Source: Ehretia macrophylla
Lineage: Eukaryota; Streptophyta; Magnoliopsida; Boraginales; Ehretiaceae
Direction: 5' to 3'
Length of the DNA: 64,000 nucleotides
Assembly: GCA_037974665.1 (NCBI GenBank)
Contig: CM075781.1
Coordinates: 37,603,735 to 37,667,734, forward strand
Shown piece after piece: positions 47,945-60,845 of this stretch (positions are counted from its first letter, which is position 1; each line of letters starts with the position of its first letter). The notes below the pieces were generated by a model. It ran no database searches. It saw only the letters and a list, made by a program, of their open reading frames with translations, and was not told the DNA's origin. The position numbers were made by a program, and so were the translations under genes.

Positions 47945-49001
47945 ATGGAAAACATTGCAACACGTGAATTTGTTGTCCTTAATATCTCTGGAAAAAAAAA
48001 TTCTTTCTTGGGTTCTTGATGCCAAGATACATCTTGATGCAAGAAATCTTGGAGAAACAATTAAAGAAAATAATAGCGCATCCCAACAGGATTGTGCAAA
48101 ATCTTTGATATTCCTTCGTCATCACATCCATGAAGGATTGAAGACTGAATATCTTACTACTAAAAATTCATTTACACTTTGGAAGAATCTAAATGAAAGG
48201 TATGATCACCAAAAAACTGTGATTCTTCCAAGAGCTCGTTATGATTGGATGCACCTGAGGTTGCAAGATTATAGATATGTCAGTGAGTATAACTCTGCGC
48301 TGTTCAAAATCAGTTCTCAACTAAAATTATACGGAGAAACTATCACTGAACAAGACATGTTAGAAAATACATTTTTTACGTTTCATGCCACGAACATGCT
48401 TCTGCAGCAGCAATATCGTGAATGTAGATTGACAAAATATTCTGCGCTTATATAATGTCTCCTTGTTGCTAAAAAAAATAATGAGTTTTTGATGTAGAAT
48501 CATCAATTCCGTCCAGTTGGCATGGCCCCACTCGCAGAAGTGAATGGAATTGCAGTCCCAGAAGTGAATACAACATATGAACACAGTAATCGATAGGGTC
48601 GTGGCCGTGGCCGAGGACAAGGACGTGGTCGTGGTCGAAATAATACTTGGTTTCAGGATGATCCAAATATTATCAAGAAAGACAAACCTCACTACCAGAA
48701 ATGGAATAATGAGGAAAAACGTGACAAAGAGAAGACCACTGAAAACAAGTCACCCCATAACAATGACATATGTTACAGATGTGGAGGGACTGGTCATTGG
48801 TCACGTATCTGTCGTGCGCAAAAATATTTGGTTGATCTTTACAAAACATCAAGAAAAGGAAAAGAAAAAATAGTTGAGACAAATTGTATTGATTATAATG
48901 AACCAGAGGTCCTTACATATTTAGATGTCGGTGATTTTTTCACTGACTCTAATGGCAGCATAGAACATTTAATCAGGGATGGAAATGTCCGAACCGATTA
49001 A
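47945..49001 (+). pseudogene. copia gag with CCHC zinc knuckle (broken)
   Basis: It starts MENIATREFVVLNISGKK. A one-base shift in an A run near 47990-48000 moves the frame to WVLDAKIHLDARNLGETI. The gag core follows (SLIFLRHHIHEGLKTEYL, LWKNLNERYDHQK, ALFKISSQLKLYGETI). Stops fall at 48453 and a few later positions. A GRGRGRGQGRGRGR basic stretch and the zinc knuckle CYRCGGTGHWSRIC follow, and the frame ends at 49001. Confidence 0.85.
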
Positions 49002-49169
49002 AAGTACTATTAGTTATGTTTTTGTTTGAAGTTAAGTTGTGTAAAAGGGCTGTTAGTTAAGTTATCGTTTTAAGTTTAAGTCGTTATTTTTTATTTCCAC
49101 CTTATGTAAAATTTATGTTTGATAATAAATATGTTTGTTGCAAATTACAAGTTTTTAAAGACATAATTT

Positions 49170-49387
49170 TTGTTTATGATATCATTAGATCTCAAGATGA
49201 AAGACGAAAAAATATGTCTGGCAGATAGTGCAACAACACATACTATACTACGTAATAAAACATATTTTGTCACTTTACTAGATACCTCAACTAATGTATT
49301 TACCATTTCTGGTTCTACCAATCTGATAGAGGGCTCTGGAAGAGCTCATTTCATATTACCTAATGGCACAAAATTTGACATTGCTAG
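49170..49387 (+). pseudogene. copia protease, 5' part, cut by an insertion
   Basis: ICLADSATTHTILRNKTYF carries the D-S-A/G-type active site of copia proteases, continuing to EGSGRAHFILPNGTKFDIAS. The solo-LTR-like insertion begins at 49388. The gene resumes at 52536 with ALYSSKSGRNLLNFKDIR in the expected order. Confidence 0.8.
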
Positions 49388-52300
49388 TGTGACGCCTGAG
49401 AACATCATCGTACACCTTATTAACTATTGCATCCACTATTTGTCCATTTCTTTTGTGCTTTACTTGTTGTCTTTTTTGATTACTATTCATTTCATTTTTC
49501 AACTACTTAATTACCTTGAATTAGCATTTTTCATAAATCATATTAATTGTTTTAGGAATGAGAAAATTGTGTGTTTGAGCTAAATGCATTAGGAGCCTTC
49601 GTTTAGGAAATGATTTGTTGAAACTAAGGAATAGTGTTACGTAACAAAACAATGTGTTTCAATTAGCTATCATTACATGGCACATTAGGACTTGGTTCTA
49701 GCTAGCTAAACTTATCTTGGTAGTCAACTTATACACCCAAACATAACCCCAACTTAATATATACTCACATAACACTTTATAACTCAAAAAAAACACACAA
49801 AAAAAGAGTGCAAAAGCTGAAAACACTGTAGCAAGGCCGAAAATCAGCATAGGAGAAGGAGGAAAGATTTTTGCTCAACAAATCCTCATTCCAAGCCAAG
49901 CCAAGCTAGGTGCAAGTGGTTTAGGGTGTTTACTAGCCTCCTAGGAGCTCCTACGCGCAATATGTGAGGGATTTCATACCTATTTTTGCATTTGAAAAAT
50001 GTTGCTCTTTTCTTGAATTCATGGATTTGCTATCAAATGCTTATGTATGCTATATATAAGTAGTAGATACCTTATTTATGCTATTGTTTCATAGTTTAAT
50101 CGGTTGAATTCGTTCGTTGATCATATGGCATGAATAATGACATTTTTCTAGGGTTTTATGAAATTGTGCAATATGGCTTGATTCATTGCTTCTAGTAGGT
50201 GCCTTAGATGTTAATAAAGATAGTTTAATAGCCACATGAAGTTGAATTGCTCAAAAATTGGCTAACACATGAAATAGACGACTTTTAAAAAGGGGTTTCG
50301 GGGTTAATGCAAATCCGGGTTAATTTGGCCATTACATCTAGTGTTCTTAGGCTATATAGGTGCTATATATGCTTTGCTAAACCTCGGTTGAGTCCCGGTT
50401 AAGGTACTTGTAGTACAAACTCACAAGGGAAAAATTGGGACTTTTGTGCTAAACGCGGGTAATTGGGTAGTTTCTAGGGTCCTAGGGGTGCCATAAGGGA
50501 TAATTAAAAGTATGGAATAGCCCGCTCGCTTAACTAGAACATTAACTTGTGTTTGGAAGAAAAATGGCTTGTGTTACAAAGGGGTTTTGGGTCAAACGTA
50601 AATCCAGATGAATTTGGTTGATATATTTGGTGTTCTTAGGAAAAGTAGGGACTAAATGTGTTTTTCTAACTCTTAGTTGAGCTTTGGTTAAGATACTTGT
50701 AGTACAAACGCACAAAAGGGTAATCGGGGCTTTTGTGGCTAATTCGGGTTAATGAATAATTTCAAGGGTTCTAAGTGTGTCATAATATGTAACTAGAAGA
50801 TTAGAATAGTTAGTTGGTGAATCTTGAGCTTTAGCCTTCGGTTTGGAGTTAAATGACTTAGGATAACAAAAGAGAAACTCGGGGTTTTCATGCTTAGCCT
50901 TTGAATTAGCTTTGGTGCTTGTATATCTTGCCTTTACATGTTATTATATGGCATTTGTGAGCATTTCGTGAAGTTTCGTGATCATCGGTCATTGACCCCT
51001 TTGTGTTGATATAGTTATTTTCATATTTAATGATTATATCTTGTTATAATGTTTATACTACTTGTACTTTGTTAAGATCAAACTCTAATAAACATTGTAT
51101 GCTAAGTGAATAGGACTATAGGGATAACTCATCTAGTTATATGATTATTGATTATTGTAATTAAAAGTAATTGGAATTTATAACTTATGATCTTAACTTA
51201 ATGGTATTTGATACTTCTAATATATCTTATGTTGTCTAATGATATGGTAAGGTGAACATTGTAGCTTAATTGTGTGTGGGTTATGAACTTGTGTGAATAA
51301 GTGATTATAAATCTAACTTCTAATGTTGTAGGGTTGAGTTAAGTAAGAGTTGAGTTGGAATTGATTTAGTTAATTGCTAAACTTATATGAACACCCTAGG
51401 GTTGCATATTCGAGCTAATTTGAGGAAGTTTGGAGTAAATCAGAGCTATCTTCTTGCGTATTTAGCCAGACCCAAGGTGAGGGAGTTACATCTTATTTGC
51501 ATTTCTCTGTTGTATATAAATTATGTTGGATAATGTCATGCTATAAATGTTAGTTATTTAGTTTATATTATTATCTTGCTTATATTGCTTGTAAATTATC
51601 ATGTATATGTTACTTGGCTCTCGTGATCTTGACTCAGGGTTGCGCAACCTTTTCGGATATGGTAGCATCGAGAAACACGAGCGGCATCGGGCTTGTCGTG
51701 CTCCCTCGACTACCATGGTGCCTATTCCCTTTCTCGCTGAATATACTCCACTACCCTAGAGGCGTGGTTCATCTACTGGGCATATGGAGCTACCTCAGGA
51801 GAAAGGTTCGTAGGATCGGGATACATCCGAAGTATCCCAACTTGGTAGAGTAAGGGTTTGCCGGCACTTGCGTGAAGTTCGTGGCTCATGGTTCGAGATT
51901 GAAGACTTGAAGTGGAACCGTATCCTTTTTAATGTGATTAATTACTTGGCTATTTGATCTTGTTGTTTAATGTTATATATATATGACTTCTTGTGATTGC
52001 ATATCATATTGCACGCCTCGGTATGCTGCATCACCTCCCTCACTGAGTATACATGTTGTATACTCACCCTCGTTTCTAACACCTTTCAGGATCAGTGCTA
52101 TAAGCTGGAAATGGGATTGCCTCCTGTGTGGCCTGCCTGCTCTATCAGTGTATAGAACAAGGAAGAATGTGTACATTATATGCTTGTATACTATTTGAGA
52201 CCTTATGGTCATATATGTATTTGTGTTATCTTAAGAAATGTAATATTAAAGTTTTAGTCTTGGGTGATAGTTAGGTGCTAGTGGTTTATAATAACTTCAA

Positions 52301-52530
52301 TTATTTACTATTCGGTTTAGTTGACTTGCATGCTGATAGGGATTAAACAGATTGAAGTTGTGGATTATGGTCTTGTGCTTGTATGTTGTTGTTTGTAGGT
52401 TTCCAGATAGTCCTATATATAAGAGAAACTCTATTCATTTTCCCCTAAATTTTATGCCCGGGGTTTGGAATTGGGTGAGAATAGCATGATAAATAGGAGT
52501 CCCAGTCTCGTGAGGGATTGGGGCGTTACA
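49388..52530 (-). mobile_element. Solo-LTR-like insertion 1 (3.1 kb) in the copia protease region
   Basis: It is flanked by exact GCTAG duplications (49383-49387 and 52531-52535). On the minus strand it starts TGTAACGCCCCAATCCC and ends GGCGTCACA, with TG...CA ends. It shares with insertion 2 (opposite strand) a block around 51640-51870 that includes GGTTGCGCAACC-type and GCATCGAGAAACACGAGC sequence. No gag-pol was seen. The start resembles LTRs of Tekay/Del-type chromoviruses, so a solo LTR is the best reading. Confidence 0.72.
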
Positions 52531-52535
52531 GCTAG

Positions 52536-55500
52536 TGCACTGTATTCAAGCAAATCCGGAAGAAATTTGCTAAACTTTAAAGATATTCGTCAGAATGGAT
52601 ATCATATTGAAACTGCAAATGAAGGTGATAAAGAGTATCTTTATATCATTTCTTTAAATTCATGCCAGAAGCATGTATTGAAAATATCCCGCTCTTTGCT
52701 TTGGATTATACCAAACAACTATACAAGCGGTTGAAGCACATGCAGTTCAAAAGCAAATGTATGATGATCCTAATACTTTCATGCTTTGGCATGATCGCCT
52801 TGGTCATCCAGGGGCAACAGTGATGCGTCGAATAATTGAGAACTCGCTTGGGCATTCTTTAAAGAACCAGCAGATTCTTTTGCCAAATAATTATCCATAT
52901 GTCTCATGTTCTCAAGGCAAATTAATTGTGAGACCATCTCCAACCAAAGTTGTTTTTGAGGCCCCTAAATTCTTGGATCGAATTCAAGGAGATATTTGTG
53001 GACCTATTCATCCACCCTGTGGACCATTTTATTATTTCGTGGGTCTTATAGATGCATCAACTAGATAGTTACATGTTTGTCTACTTTTTTCTAGAAATCA
53101 TGCGTTTACTAGACTTCTTGCTTTGATAATCCGATTGAGGTCACAATTTCCTGATCATCCTATTAAAACAATTCGCCTTGATAATGCTGGTGAGTTTTTA
53201 TCCAAAGCATTTGATGATTATTGCATGTCTATTGGAGTTGAGATTGAACATCCTGTCCCTCATGTGCATACTCAAAATGGTTTAGTTGAATCATTTATCA
53301 AACGACTTCAATTAATTGCAAAACCTTTACTTATGAGATCTAAACTCCCTATATCATCTTGGGGGCATGTCATTCTACATGCTGATGCATTGATTCGTAT
53401 AAGACCTACAGCATATCATAAAAATTATCCTGTACAACTTGTGCATGATCATCCACCGAATATTTCTTATTTACTTATTTTTGTTTGTACGGTACTAGTT
53501 CCAATAGTACCAACACAACGTAGTAAAATGGGACCACAAAGGCAACTTGAAATTTATGTTAGATTTGATTCTCCATCTATTATTCGATATATTGAACCCC
53601 TTACAGGTGATCTGTTTAGAGCACGCTTTGCAGATTATTACTTTAATGAGACTTTCTTCCCATCATTAGGGGAAAAAAATCGTAACTAGAAATACAGTGT
53701 GACATATCTTGGAATGCGTCATCATTGTCGCATTTGGATCCAAGAATTAAACAATGTGAACTTGAAGTTCAAAGGATCATTCATTTGCAGAATATTGTAA
53801 ATAATCTACTAGATGCATTTACAGACACAAAGAATATTGTGAAATCACATACACCTGCTGTGAATGTGTCGGCACGAATTGATGTCCTAGTAGGACATAT
53901 AGTAAACATAGTAGCAAATGCATCTAAGGCACGCCAGAAGCGTGATAGACCTATCGGTGCAAAAGATACTGTACCCCAGAAAAAGGAAAAACATGGAGAG
54001 GATACAGGGCGAATGAATCTGAAAGATTCTATACTATCGAGATGCACGACAGAAATGGTAGAACCAACAGATGTTGGTAAATGCACAATTCCTGAAGAGA
54101 TTGAAACACAATTGGTCCCTGAAGAGATTGAGGTACATGGAAATGAAGAAATTTCCATAAACTATGTAACTACCGAAAAGACATGGAATTGAACGGAAAC
54201 TATTCTAAATGATAGTTTTGCTTTTACGGTAGCACTTGAAATAAATGATGAGGATTCTGAACCACAGAGTGTGGAAGAATGTTGACAAAGAAATGATTGG
54301 CCAAAGTGGAAAGAAGCTATACGAGCAGAGCTCATCTAGTTAGAAAAGCGCAAGGTGTTTGGACCTGTAGTCCAAACACCCGCAGATACAAAACCTGTTG
54401 GATACAAATGGGTATTTGTACGCAAGCGAAATGCAGTAAATGAAATTGTGAGATATAAAACTCGACTTGTAGCTCAAGGTTTCTCACAAAGACCTGGCAT
54501 TGATTATGAGGAAACATATTCGTCGGTAATAGATGCAATCACATTTCGCTTCCTAATTAGTCTTGCTACTCAGACTAATTTGGAAATCCGTTTAATGGAT
54601 GTTGTTACAGCATATTTATATGGATCACTTGACAGTGACATATATATGAAAATCCCTGAAGGATTTCATTTGCCAGAAGAAAATAAAGTGAAATCCCGTC
54701 ATATGTATTCACTTAAACTATAACGATCCCTGTATGGATTAAAATAATCTGGTCGTATGTGGTACAATCGTTTAAGTGATTACTTATCTAGAGAAGGGTA
54801 TATCAATAATCTCGTTTGTCCGTGTATTTTCATTAAAAAATCAACAACGGGATTTGCAATTATTGCAGTATATGTTGATAATCTTAACCTTGTTGGAATT
54901 CCTGAAGAACTCAACAAAACTGTTGCATATCTAAAGAAAGAATTTGAAATGAAATATTTAGGACAAACGAAGTTTTGTTTTGGTCTTCAAATTGAGCATT
55001 TTTCAGAATGAATTTTTCTCCATCAATCGGCTTATACGAATAAGATTCTTAAAAGATTTTACATGGATAAAGCTCATCCACTAACGACTCCGATGGTTGT
55101 TAGGCCACTTAATGTGACAAAAGATCATTTTCGCCCTCTCGAAGATGGAGAAAAGTTACTTGGTCCTGAAGCACCATATCTTAGTGTCATTGGCGCATTA
55201 ATGTACCTAGCTAATAATACAATGCCAGATATTGTTTTTCCTGTTAACTTATTAGCCAGGTATAGTGCGACTCCAACTCGCAGGTACTGGGAAGGAATTA
55301 AACACATATTTCACTATTTACATGGAACACCAGATATGGGTTTATTCTATTCGAGACAATCAAGATCTTCATTAGTTGGTCATGTTGATGTTGGTTATCT
55401 ATCAGACCCTCATAAGGCAAGATCAAAAACAGGTTATGTTTTCCATTTTGGTAATACTGCTATATCATGGCGGTCCATGAAGCAAACAATGACTGCTACT

Positions 55501-55875
55501 TCTTCAAATCATACTGAAATTTTAGCCATTCATGAAGCTAGCCAATAATGTGTTTGGTTGAAATCGGTCATCCAACATATCCAAGAATCATGTGGATTAC
55601 CTTCCGACAAAGACCGACCAACCACACTATATGAAGATAACACAGCATGAATTACACAAATCAAAGGTGGCTATATCAAAAGTGATAGAACAAAACATAT
55701 ATCACCGAAATTCTTCTACACACATGAGCTCCAAACAAGCGAAATAATTGATATTCAGCAAGTATAGTCGAGTCAAAATCCAGCAGATTTATTCACTAAA
55801 GCATTACCGCCAACGATCTTCAAATCACATGTACAAATATGTGGAATGCGCCGCCTGAAAGATTTGTCATCGTGA
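52536..55875 (+). pseudogene. copia pol, 3' part: integrase, reverse transcriptase, RNase H (degenerate)
   Basis: A pre-integrase zinc segment (LWHDRLGHPGATVMRR, YVSC) is followed by the integrase core with IQGDICGPI, TIRLDNAGEF and NGLVESFIKR, so D,D,E are kept. RT: GYKWVFVRKRNAVNEIVRYK, RLVAQGFSQRPGIDYEETY, RLMDVVTAYLYGSL; the active-site box is YVDN near 54870 instead of YVDD. RNase H: VDVGYLSDPHKARSKTGYVF to ILAIHEASQ and DRTKHISPKFFYTHEL. The last frame ends at 55875. About eight in-frame stops (for example 53066, 54190, 54721, 55009, 55546) make it non-functional. Confidence 0.88.
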
Positions 55876-56094
55876 GGGGGATACGCTATTTGTGCATTGT
55901 ACTCTTTTTCCTTCACCAAGGTTTTTATCCCAACTGCGTTTTTCCTGGTAAGGTTTTAATGAGGCAAGCCAAATACAATAGTATTCTTCATAAAGATAAT
56001 GTACTCTTTTTCCTTAGTCAAGTTTTTATCCCACTGGGTTTTCTTGACGAGGTTTTAATGAGACATATTTTTATAATAAATATCAAAGGGGGAG

Positions 56095-58851
56095 TGTTAT
56101 GAAATATCGATTGGTGGATATTCACTATCAATCTAAGCAGTTTACAAGTAGCAGCGTAAGCAGCTTGCAGTCACCAGCTACTAAGCAGCTTACAAATAGC
56201 AGTGTAAGCAGCTTGCAGTCACCAGTTACTCAGCAGCTTACAAGCAGCAGTGTAAGCAGCTTGTAGTTGTCAGCTACTAGTGTAACGCCCCGAACCCAAC
56301 CCCACGTTAATAGTCAGGCTCGGACCCGTCACTCGGACAGAGTCTCCTCTGTACCAAGGACAAAACTGATACCTGTAAACATTCATTCATGACATCTGAA
56401 CTAAAAGCAACAACTTATCCACAATAACTCCAAAGCCAAAACACAATCACAAGGCCATCCGAGCCTTGGAGCAACAATGTTCTACTAAAGCACACAAGCA
56501 TGCGAGATAAGTTGGTTTTAGTCATAAGTAATTAAATACAATAAACTTCTAAGTTTCATATGAAGATTCACAAACACTCCAAGCATGCAAGGGAAATTAA
56601 AGTCTAGAATTCATTATTACAATCCGACAACTTTCTTTAACATTCTAGTACACATCTATTAGACATATATATACAAGACTCCAAAGTCTCAAAATACATT
56701 AATAACAAGAACTCCACGTAAGAAGCACATAAAAATCCACCTCAACACACAAGATCACTGATTCTGATCTACTTGAACTTCTTCTTCTTCTCCTACTTCT
56801 AACAGCTGGGGATTCACCTCAGCTTCTCCTGAAACATTTCAAATGAGGAGTGAGCAACAAAGTTACCCAGCGAGGGAGGTGATGCAGCATGCCAACGTGC
56901 AATATGATATGCAACACAAGTAAACATATATACAAGCCACATAAACTAACAAGACAATAAATCAAACTATTATTCACTTTAAAAAGGATACGGTTCCACT
57001 TCCAAGACTTCATCCACGAGTCACGATCCACGAGTATCACGAATATGCCGGCAACCCCAAACACCACAATTGGGATACTCCGGATGTATCCAGATCCTAC
57101 GACCCTTTCTCCCGAGGTAGGTCCATGCCCAGCAGGTGAACCACGCCTCTGGGGTAGTGGAGTATGCCTCAGCGAGAAGGGAATAGGCACCATGGTAGTC
57201 GAGGGAGCACGGCAAGCCCGATGCCGCCCGTGTTTCTCGATGCTACCATGTCCGATATAGGTTGCGCAACCCAAAACAAGTCACAAACAAACAATATATC
57301 ACATAACACGTAAGAGGGACGACAAAGTAGGCCGCCCTCACATATATGCACGATAAAAGTTCATATATGCATGATATTAACTAATAGATGCCAAAAGAAG
57401 CAAATCAACACAATTAATTCCAATAATCTACTCAGATAACTTAAATAGATCCTAAATATTTAGTGCAAAGCATTACTAACACACAACAAGTTCCAATTGC
57501 AACTAAAAAGGCTAAAAACTACTTTTCCCCTTTCTTTAACCGAGCTTTCTTTCTCCTAAGCTTAGTTCGAGATTCTCAATCCTACCCTAGTCTTTCTATA
57601 TTCCTAATTAAGCTTAAAGGTACCCTTTAAGTCACTAAAATTCATTTTTGAAGCAAAAGTTCGGGAAGGCCCCGAACGGGTTTGAACTATAGCCATACTA
57701 ACCGAACCCCAATTTCGCGAAACGAAAGCACCAAAGGTGCTTCCTTAGCTCAAGGATACCCAAATCGATGCCCAAATATGCCCGGATTGCCTAACGTGCA
57801 AAACCCCCTTTTTAAAGTAAGCTATTTATGCACTAAAGTTCAAATTCGGGTGATTCAACCTAACGTGGCTTTTCAATTACCTTCCCTAGGGTCTAGAGCA
57901 CCTAATTGAGGCATCAATTCAAGCCAATTAGCAAATTTTCTCAAAACCCTAGTTTTTGGCACTATTCATCACCTCTTTGATCAATCTCAACATTCAACCA
58001 TTAAATTTGTTATCACACCACAAAAGTTAGCTCTAGAGACTTTAAATAACTCATAGGAAGCATTCATAATAAGATATATAGCTATAATTGACAATTCAAT
58101 AAAATTGAACATATGCATATAAACTTTAAACTCAAGAAATAAGACTCCCTCACAATTTTGAAGATGTAGAAGCTTTGTTGAAGGTCCTAAGTTGCTCCAA
58201 AATCCTCCCAAGATCAATCTAAGAACTCAAAGGCATGGATATTGAAGCAAAAATCCTCTTTTTTTCTCCTATAGCTGGTCGGCCAAATGGAGGGACTTGG
58301 AGGTCATTTTTTGTTTTGTTTTTGATGACTAAAATGTTATGTGATGTTAAGCTTGTTTTATGTATATGTATGTGTTATTAAATGGGGTCAAACTCCATTA
58401 AAACTTAGTCAAACTAGGCCAAAATGCAATTTCAATTATTTTTAGTTGCAAATGTTACTATTCTTACGTAACACTATTCAAAGCTCACGGAAAAATATTT
58501 TTCAAACGCATACTCCTAAGCTCGAAAGTTCAAAACGAAAATTTCTTGGTTCCTTTTAAATGTCGAGTGACCTAGGAAAAATTTAAAATCAAGCTTTCGA
58601 AACAGTAAAAAATATTATGAATAGTAACCCACAACAAAAACAATTAAACAAGAAAAATGATGCACGTAGAAATGCGCACATAAGTATGCAACGATTATAA
58701 TAAATTTAGGGTGAAATTCTTGGGTGTCACAACTAGCTTCTAAAACTCTATAAATAGAGAAGTATAATTGAAATATAAATCATTCAGAAATCAATAACAG
58801 TTTCAGTTATCTCTCTATTCCATTGTTGTCTTTTGCAATTAATTTACAACA
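56095..58851 (+). repeat. 3' LTR of the copia element, split by an insertion
   Basis: Segments 56095-56280 and 58737-58851 together align with the 5' LTR. The break falls at ACTAG, duplicated on both sides of the insertion. Confidence 0.9.
56281..58731 (+). mobile_element. Solo-LTR-like insertion 2 (2.45 kb) in the copia 3' LTR
   Basis: It is flanked by ACTAG (56276-56280 and 58732-58736). It starts TGTAACGCCCCGAACCC and ends TTGGGTGTCACA. It is homologous to insertion 1 in inverted orientation, clearest at 57000-57260. No retroelement genes are inside; frames such as 57682-57909 have no recognisable domain. Confidence 0.75.
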
Positions 58852-58856
58852 TTTAG

Positions 58857-59520
58857 GTATATTATGTGAACACTTCTTATTATTTCATCATTTTCAAGTT
58901 GTTCTCATAGTTTTAAAAAATATAAATAAATTCTCAATATTTGTCAAAATTAATTACATTAGTCTTTCCGTTTATAAAACAGTCAAATTTAATGGTCTTT
59001 CAGGGATAAAATTGAAAAATTAATGTAATATTTAAATTAATATTCCAATTAATCATTATTGTTATATTAAAAGTTCGATTTGGTCACCAAATCTTACAAA
59101 AACTTCAAATTAGTCCCAAAGAAAACTTAAAACCCCACCCCATCCTACCCCTGAACCAACAAAACCCTTTTACCTGTAAACCCATCTTACACCTATAAAC
59201 CCCACATTACCCCATCACATTGGAGAAGACAACTATGCCTGGTATGTGTCTATGTGTGTGAGTAATGTGTGTGTGTGTGTGTGTTTGCGAATGTAGGGGA
59301 TTGGTGCAAGGGCTTGGGTTAGGCATAGTGTTGGGTACAATAGGGGAGAGTGTTGGGGTAGGTGGATAGGGGTGCTAAGGGAGGGGCAGTGAAGGGGGTG
59401 GGAGGAGAGTGGGGTTAGGGGGACAAATTTGTAATTTGGAGTATATTTGTTAGAGTAGTTAAGTCATGTGATACATTTTTTTATCAAATATTTAATGGTA
59501 GAAACTAAATTGATCACTTT
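58857..59520. other. Intergenic DNA with a (TG)n tract
   Basis: No gene was seen. A short (TG)n run lies at about 59265-59285, followed by G-rich unique-looking sequence. Confidence 0.5.
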
Positions 59521-59835
59521 TTAAAAATAGGGTTTATGACCAATCAGGTCCTTTATCTTTTTGGCTATTGTCTAGTTGGTCCTTTATTTTCAAAACGGCC
59601 ATATGTCAGTCTCTTATCTTTCAAAGTTGTGCCACCGTTGGTCCTTCCGTCAAAATTTTAACGGATTGATCACATGCACGACACGTGAGCTATTTTAGCA
59701 AGTGCAATATCATCTTTTTACCTTAATCATCATTTCAATGTATTTCATACCCAATTTCCGACATTCAAAACACACAAACCTAATCCCTAAATCCCCAATT
59801 CCCCAAATCCCTAAATTGTTCTTATAGCTTGCTCG

Positions 59836-59925
59836 CCAGCACGATTCCATCTCATCTCTTTCTCGTCAGCCACGATTTTGCCAACACGATTCCATCTCTT
59901 CTCTTGCTTGTTAGCCACGATTTCG
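59836..59925 (+). repeat. 45-bp tandem duplication inside the MULE
   Basis: Two adjacent copies start CCAGCACGATTCCATCTC and CCAACACGATTCCATCTC, and each ends in GCCACGATTTNG. Confidence 0.75.
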
Positions 59926-60435
59926 CCAACAAGAGCTCTTGCTCGTTAGGTAACATTTTCGAATTTTGCTTCTTTTTAGTATCTAACTGATAGATACCAA
60001 CTTTGCTTGCATTGTTGCTTTGTAGGTTAAGAGAGAGGCCAAAGTTCTCACCTTTGAAGGTCAAGCATGTGATCTGAATCACTTATGCTTCAATGAACAC
60101 CATTCATATCATCTTTTCTCAATTTTCTCATCTGGGTTTCAGCTATTTATTTTGTTTAGTTTTTTAGGATCTTGAAGATTTAGTTCAAAAAAGTGGAAGC
60201 ATATTAAAAAGTTTATGTATTTAACACTATATCGAATACATTTCTGTTCATATAACCACCTTTAGAGTAAGTCTTTTCAATTTGGGGATTTAGGTATGTT
60301 GTATGTTGTTGTGACTGAGAAAGTCTTTTACTGCTATTGTTTAAGTGTACAAGAAGAAAGCTCCCAACAAGCATAATTTGCTTACTTCCATTTTGGAAAG
60401 CTTAAAATTTCAACCACGATTCCAAGCTATTCACC

Positions 60436-60699
60436 ATGGCAATACAGTGTTATTGCGGAAAACAAGGCAAAATTGACTTCAATCTGGGGATAAGGTTCAT
60501 ACGTGAAGGTTACCTTGATGGTAAAGGCTCTAGTGTTTTTGATTGGGTTGATCCTCCAATTTGTGAGAGTAAACAAATAATACCTGATTTGGGGTCAGCT
60601 GTGGAGTTAGCTAAGGTATATCATGGCAAGAAGACGATTTTTCCCTCAAAAGATGACATTGCCCTTGCTAAAATGGCTCATGTGCCGTGCATGTGATCA
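60436..60699 (+). pseudogene. Captured GRF-type zinc-finger fragment in the MULE
   Basis: An 86-codon frame starts MAIQCYCGKQGKI, and VFDWVDPPICE follows at about residues 38-48. CxCG...(F)F.WVDPPxC is the signature of plant GRF zinc-finger proteins. The two internal Cys normally found between these (after GRRF and before the FF.W) are not present, so zinc binding is unlikely. The 3' end of the frame runs into the terminal inverted repeat (from about ALAKMAHVPCM), as expected for a fragment carried by a transposon rather than a normal gene. Confidence 0.6.
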
Positions 60700-60845
60700 A
60701 TCCGTTAAAATTTTGACGGGAAGACCAACGGTGGCACAATTTTAAAAGATAAGGGATTGATATATGGTCGTTTTGAAAATGAGGAACTAACAAGACAATA
60801 GCCAAAAAGATAAAGGACTTGATAGGTCATAAACACTTAAAAATA

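Larger units (their letters stand above)
47565..58851 (+). mobile_element. Decayed Ty1/copia LTR retrotransposon carrying two nested insertions
   Basis: The 5' LTR (47565-47865) and the interrupted 3' LTR (56095-56280 plus 58737-58851) share TGTTATGAAATATCG and ATTTACAACA ends. The whole is flanked by TTTAG (47560-47564 and 58852-58856). The plus-strand order is gag, protease, integrase, RT, RNase H, which is copia order. A polypurine tract AAAGGGGGAG directly precedes the 3' LTR. By eye the LTRs differ at about 36 of 301 positions, older than the Tat element in this window. Insertions at 49388-52530 and 56281-58731 postdate it. Without them the element would be about 5.7 kb, typical of copia. 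Confidence 0.92.
59530..60836. mobile_element. Mutator-like element with long TIRs (Pack-MULE type, 1.3 kb)
   Basis: The left end GGGTTTATGACCAATCAGGT and the right end reversed, GTGTTTATGACCTATCAAGT, are inverted repeats. Similarity runs about 170 bp inward (for example GGCTATTGTC and CAAAATTTTAACGGATTGATC on both sides). An exact 9-bp duplication TTAAAAATA flanks it (59521-59529 and 60837-60845), the target-site length of Mutator elements. No transposase was seen. The interior holds a gene-like fragment with a GRF zinc-finger signature. Confidence 0.85.
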
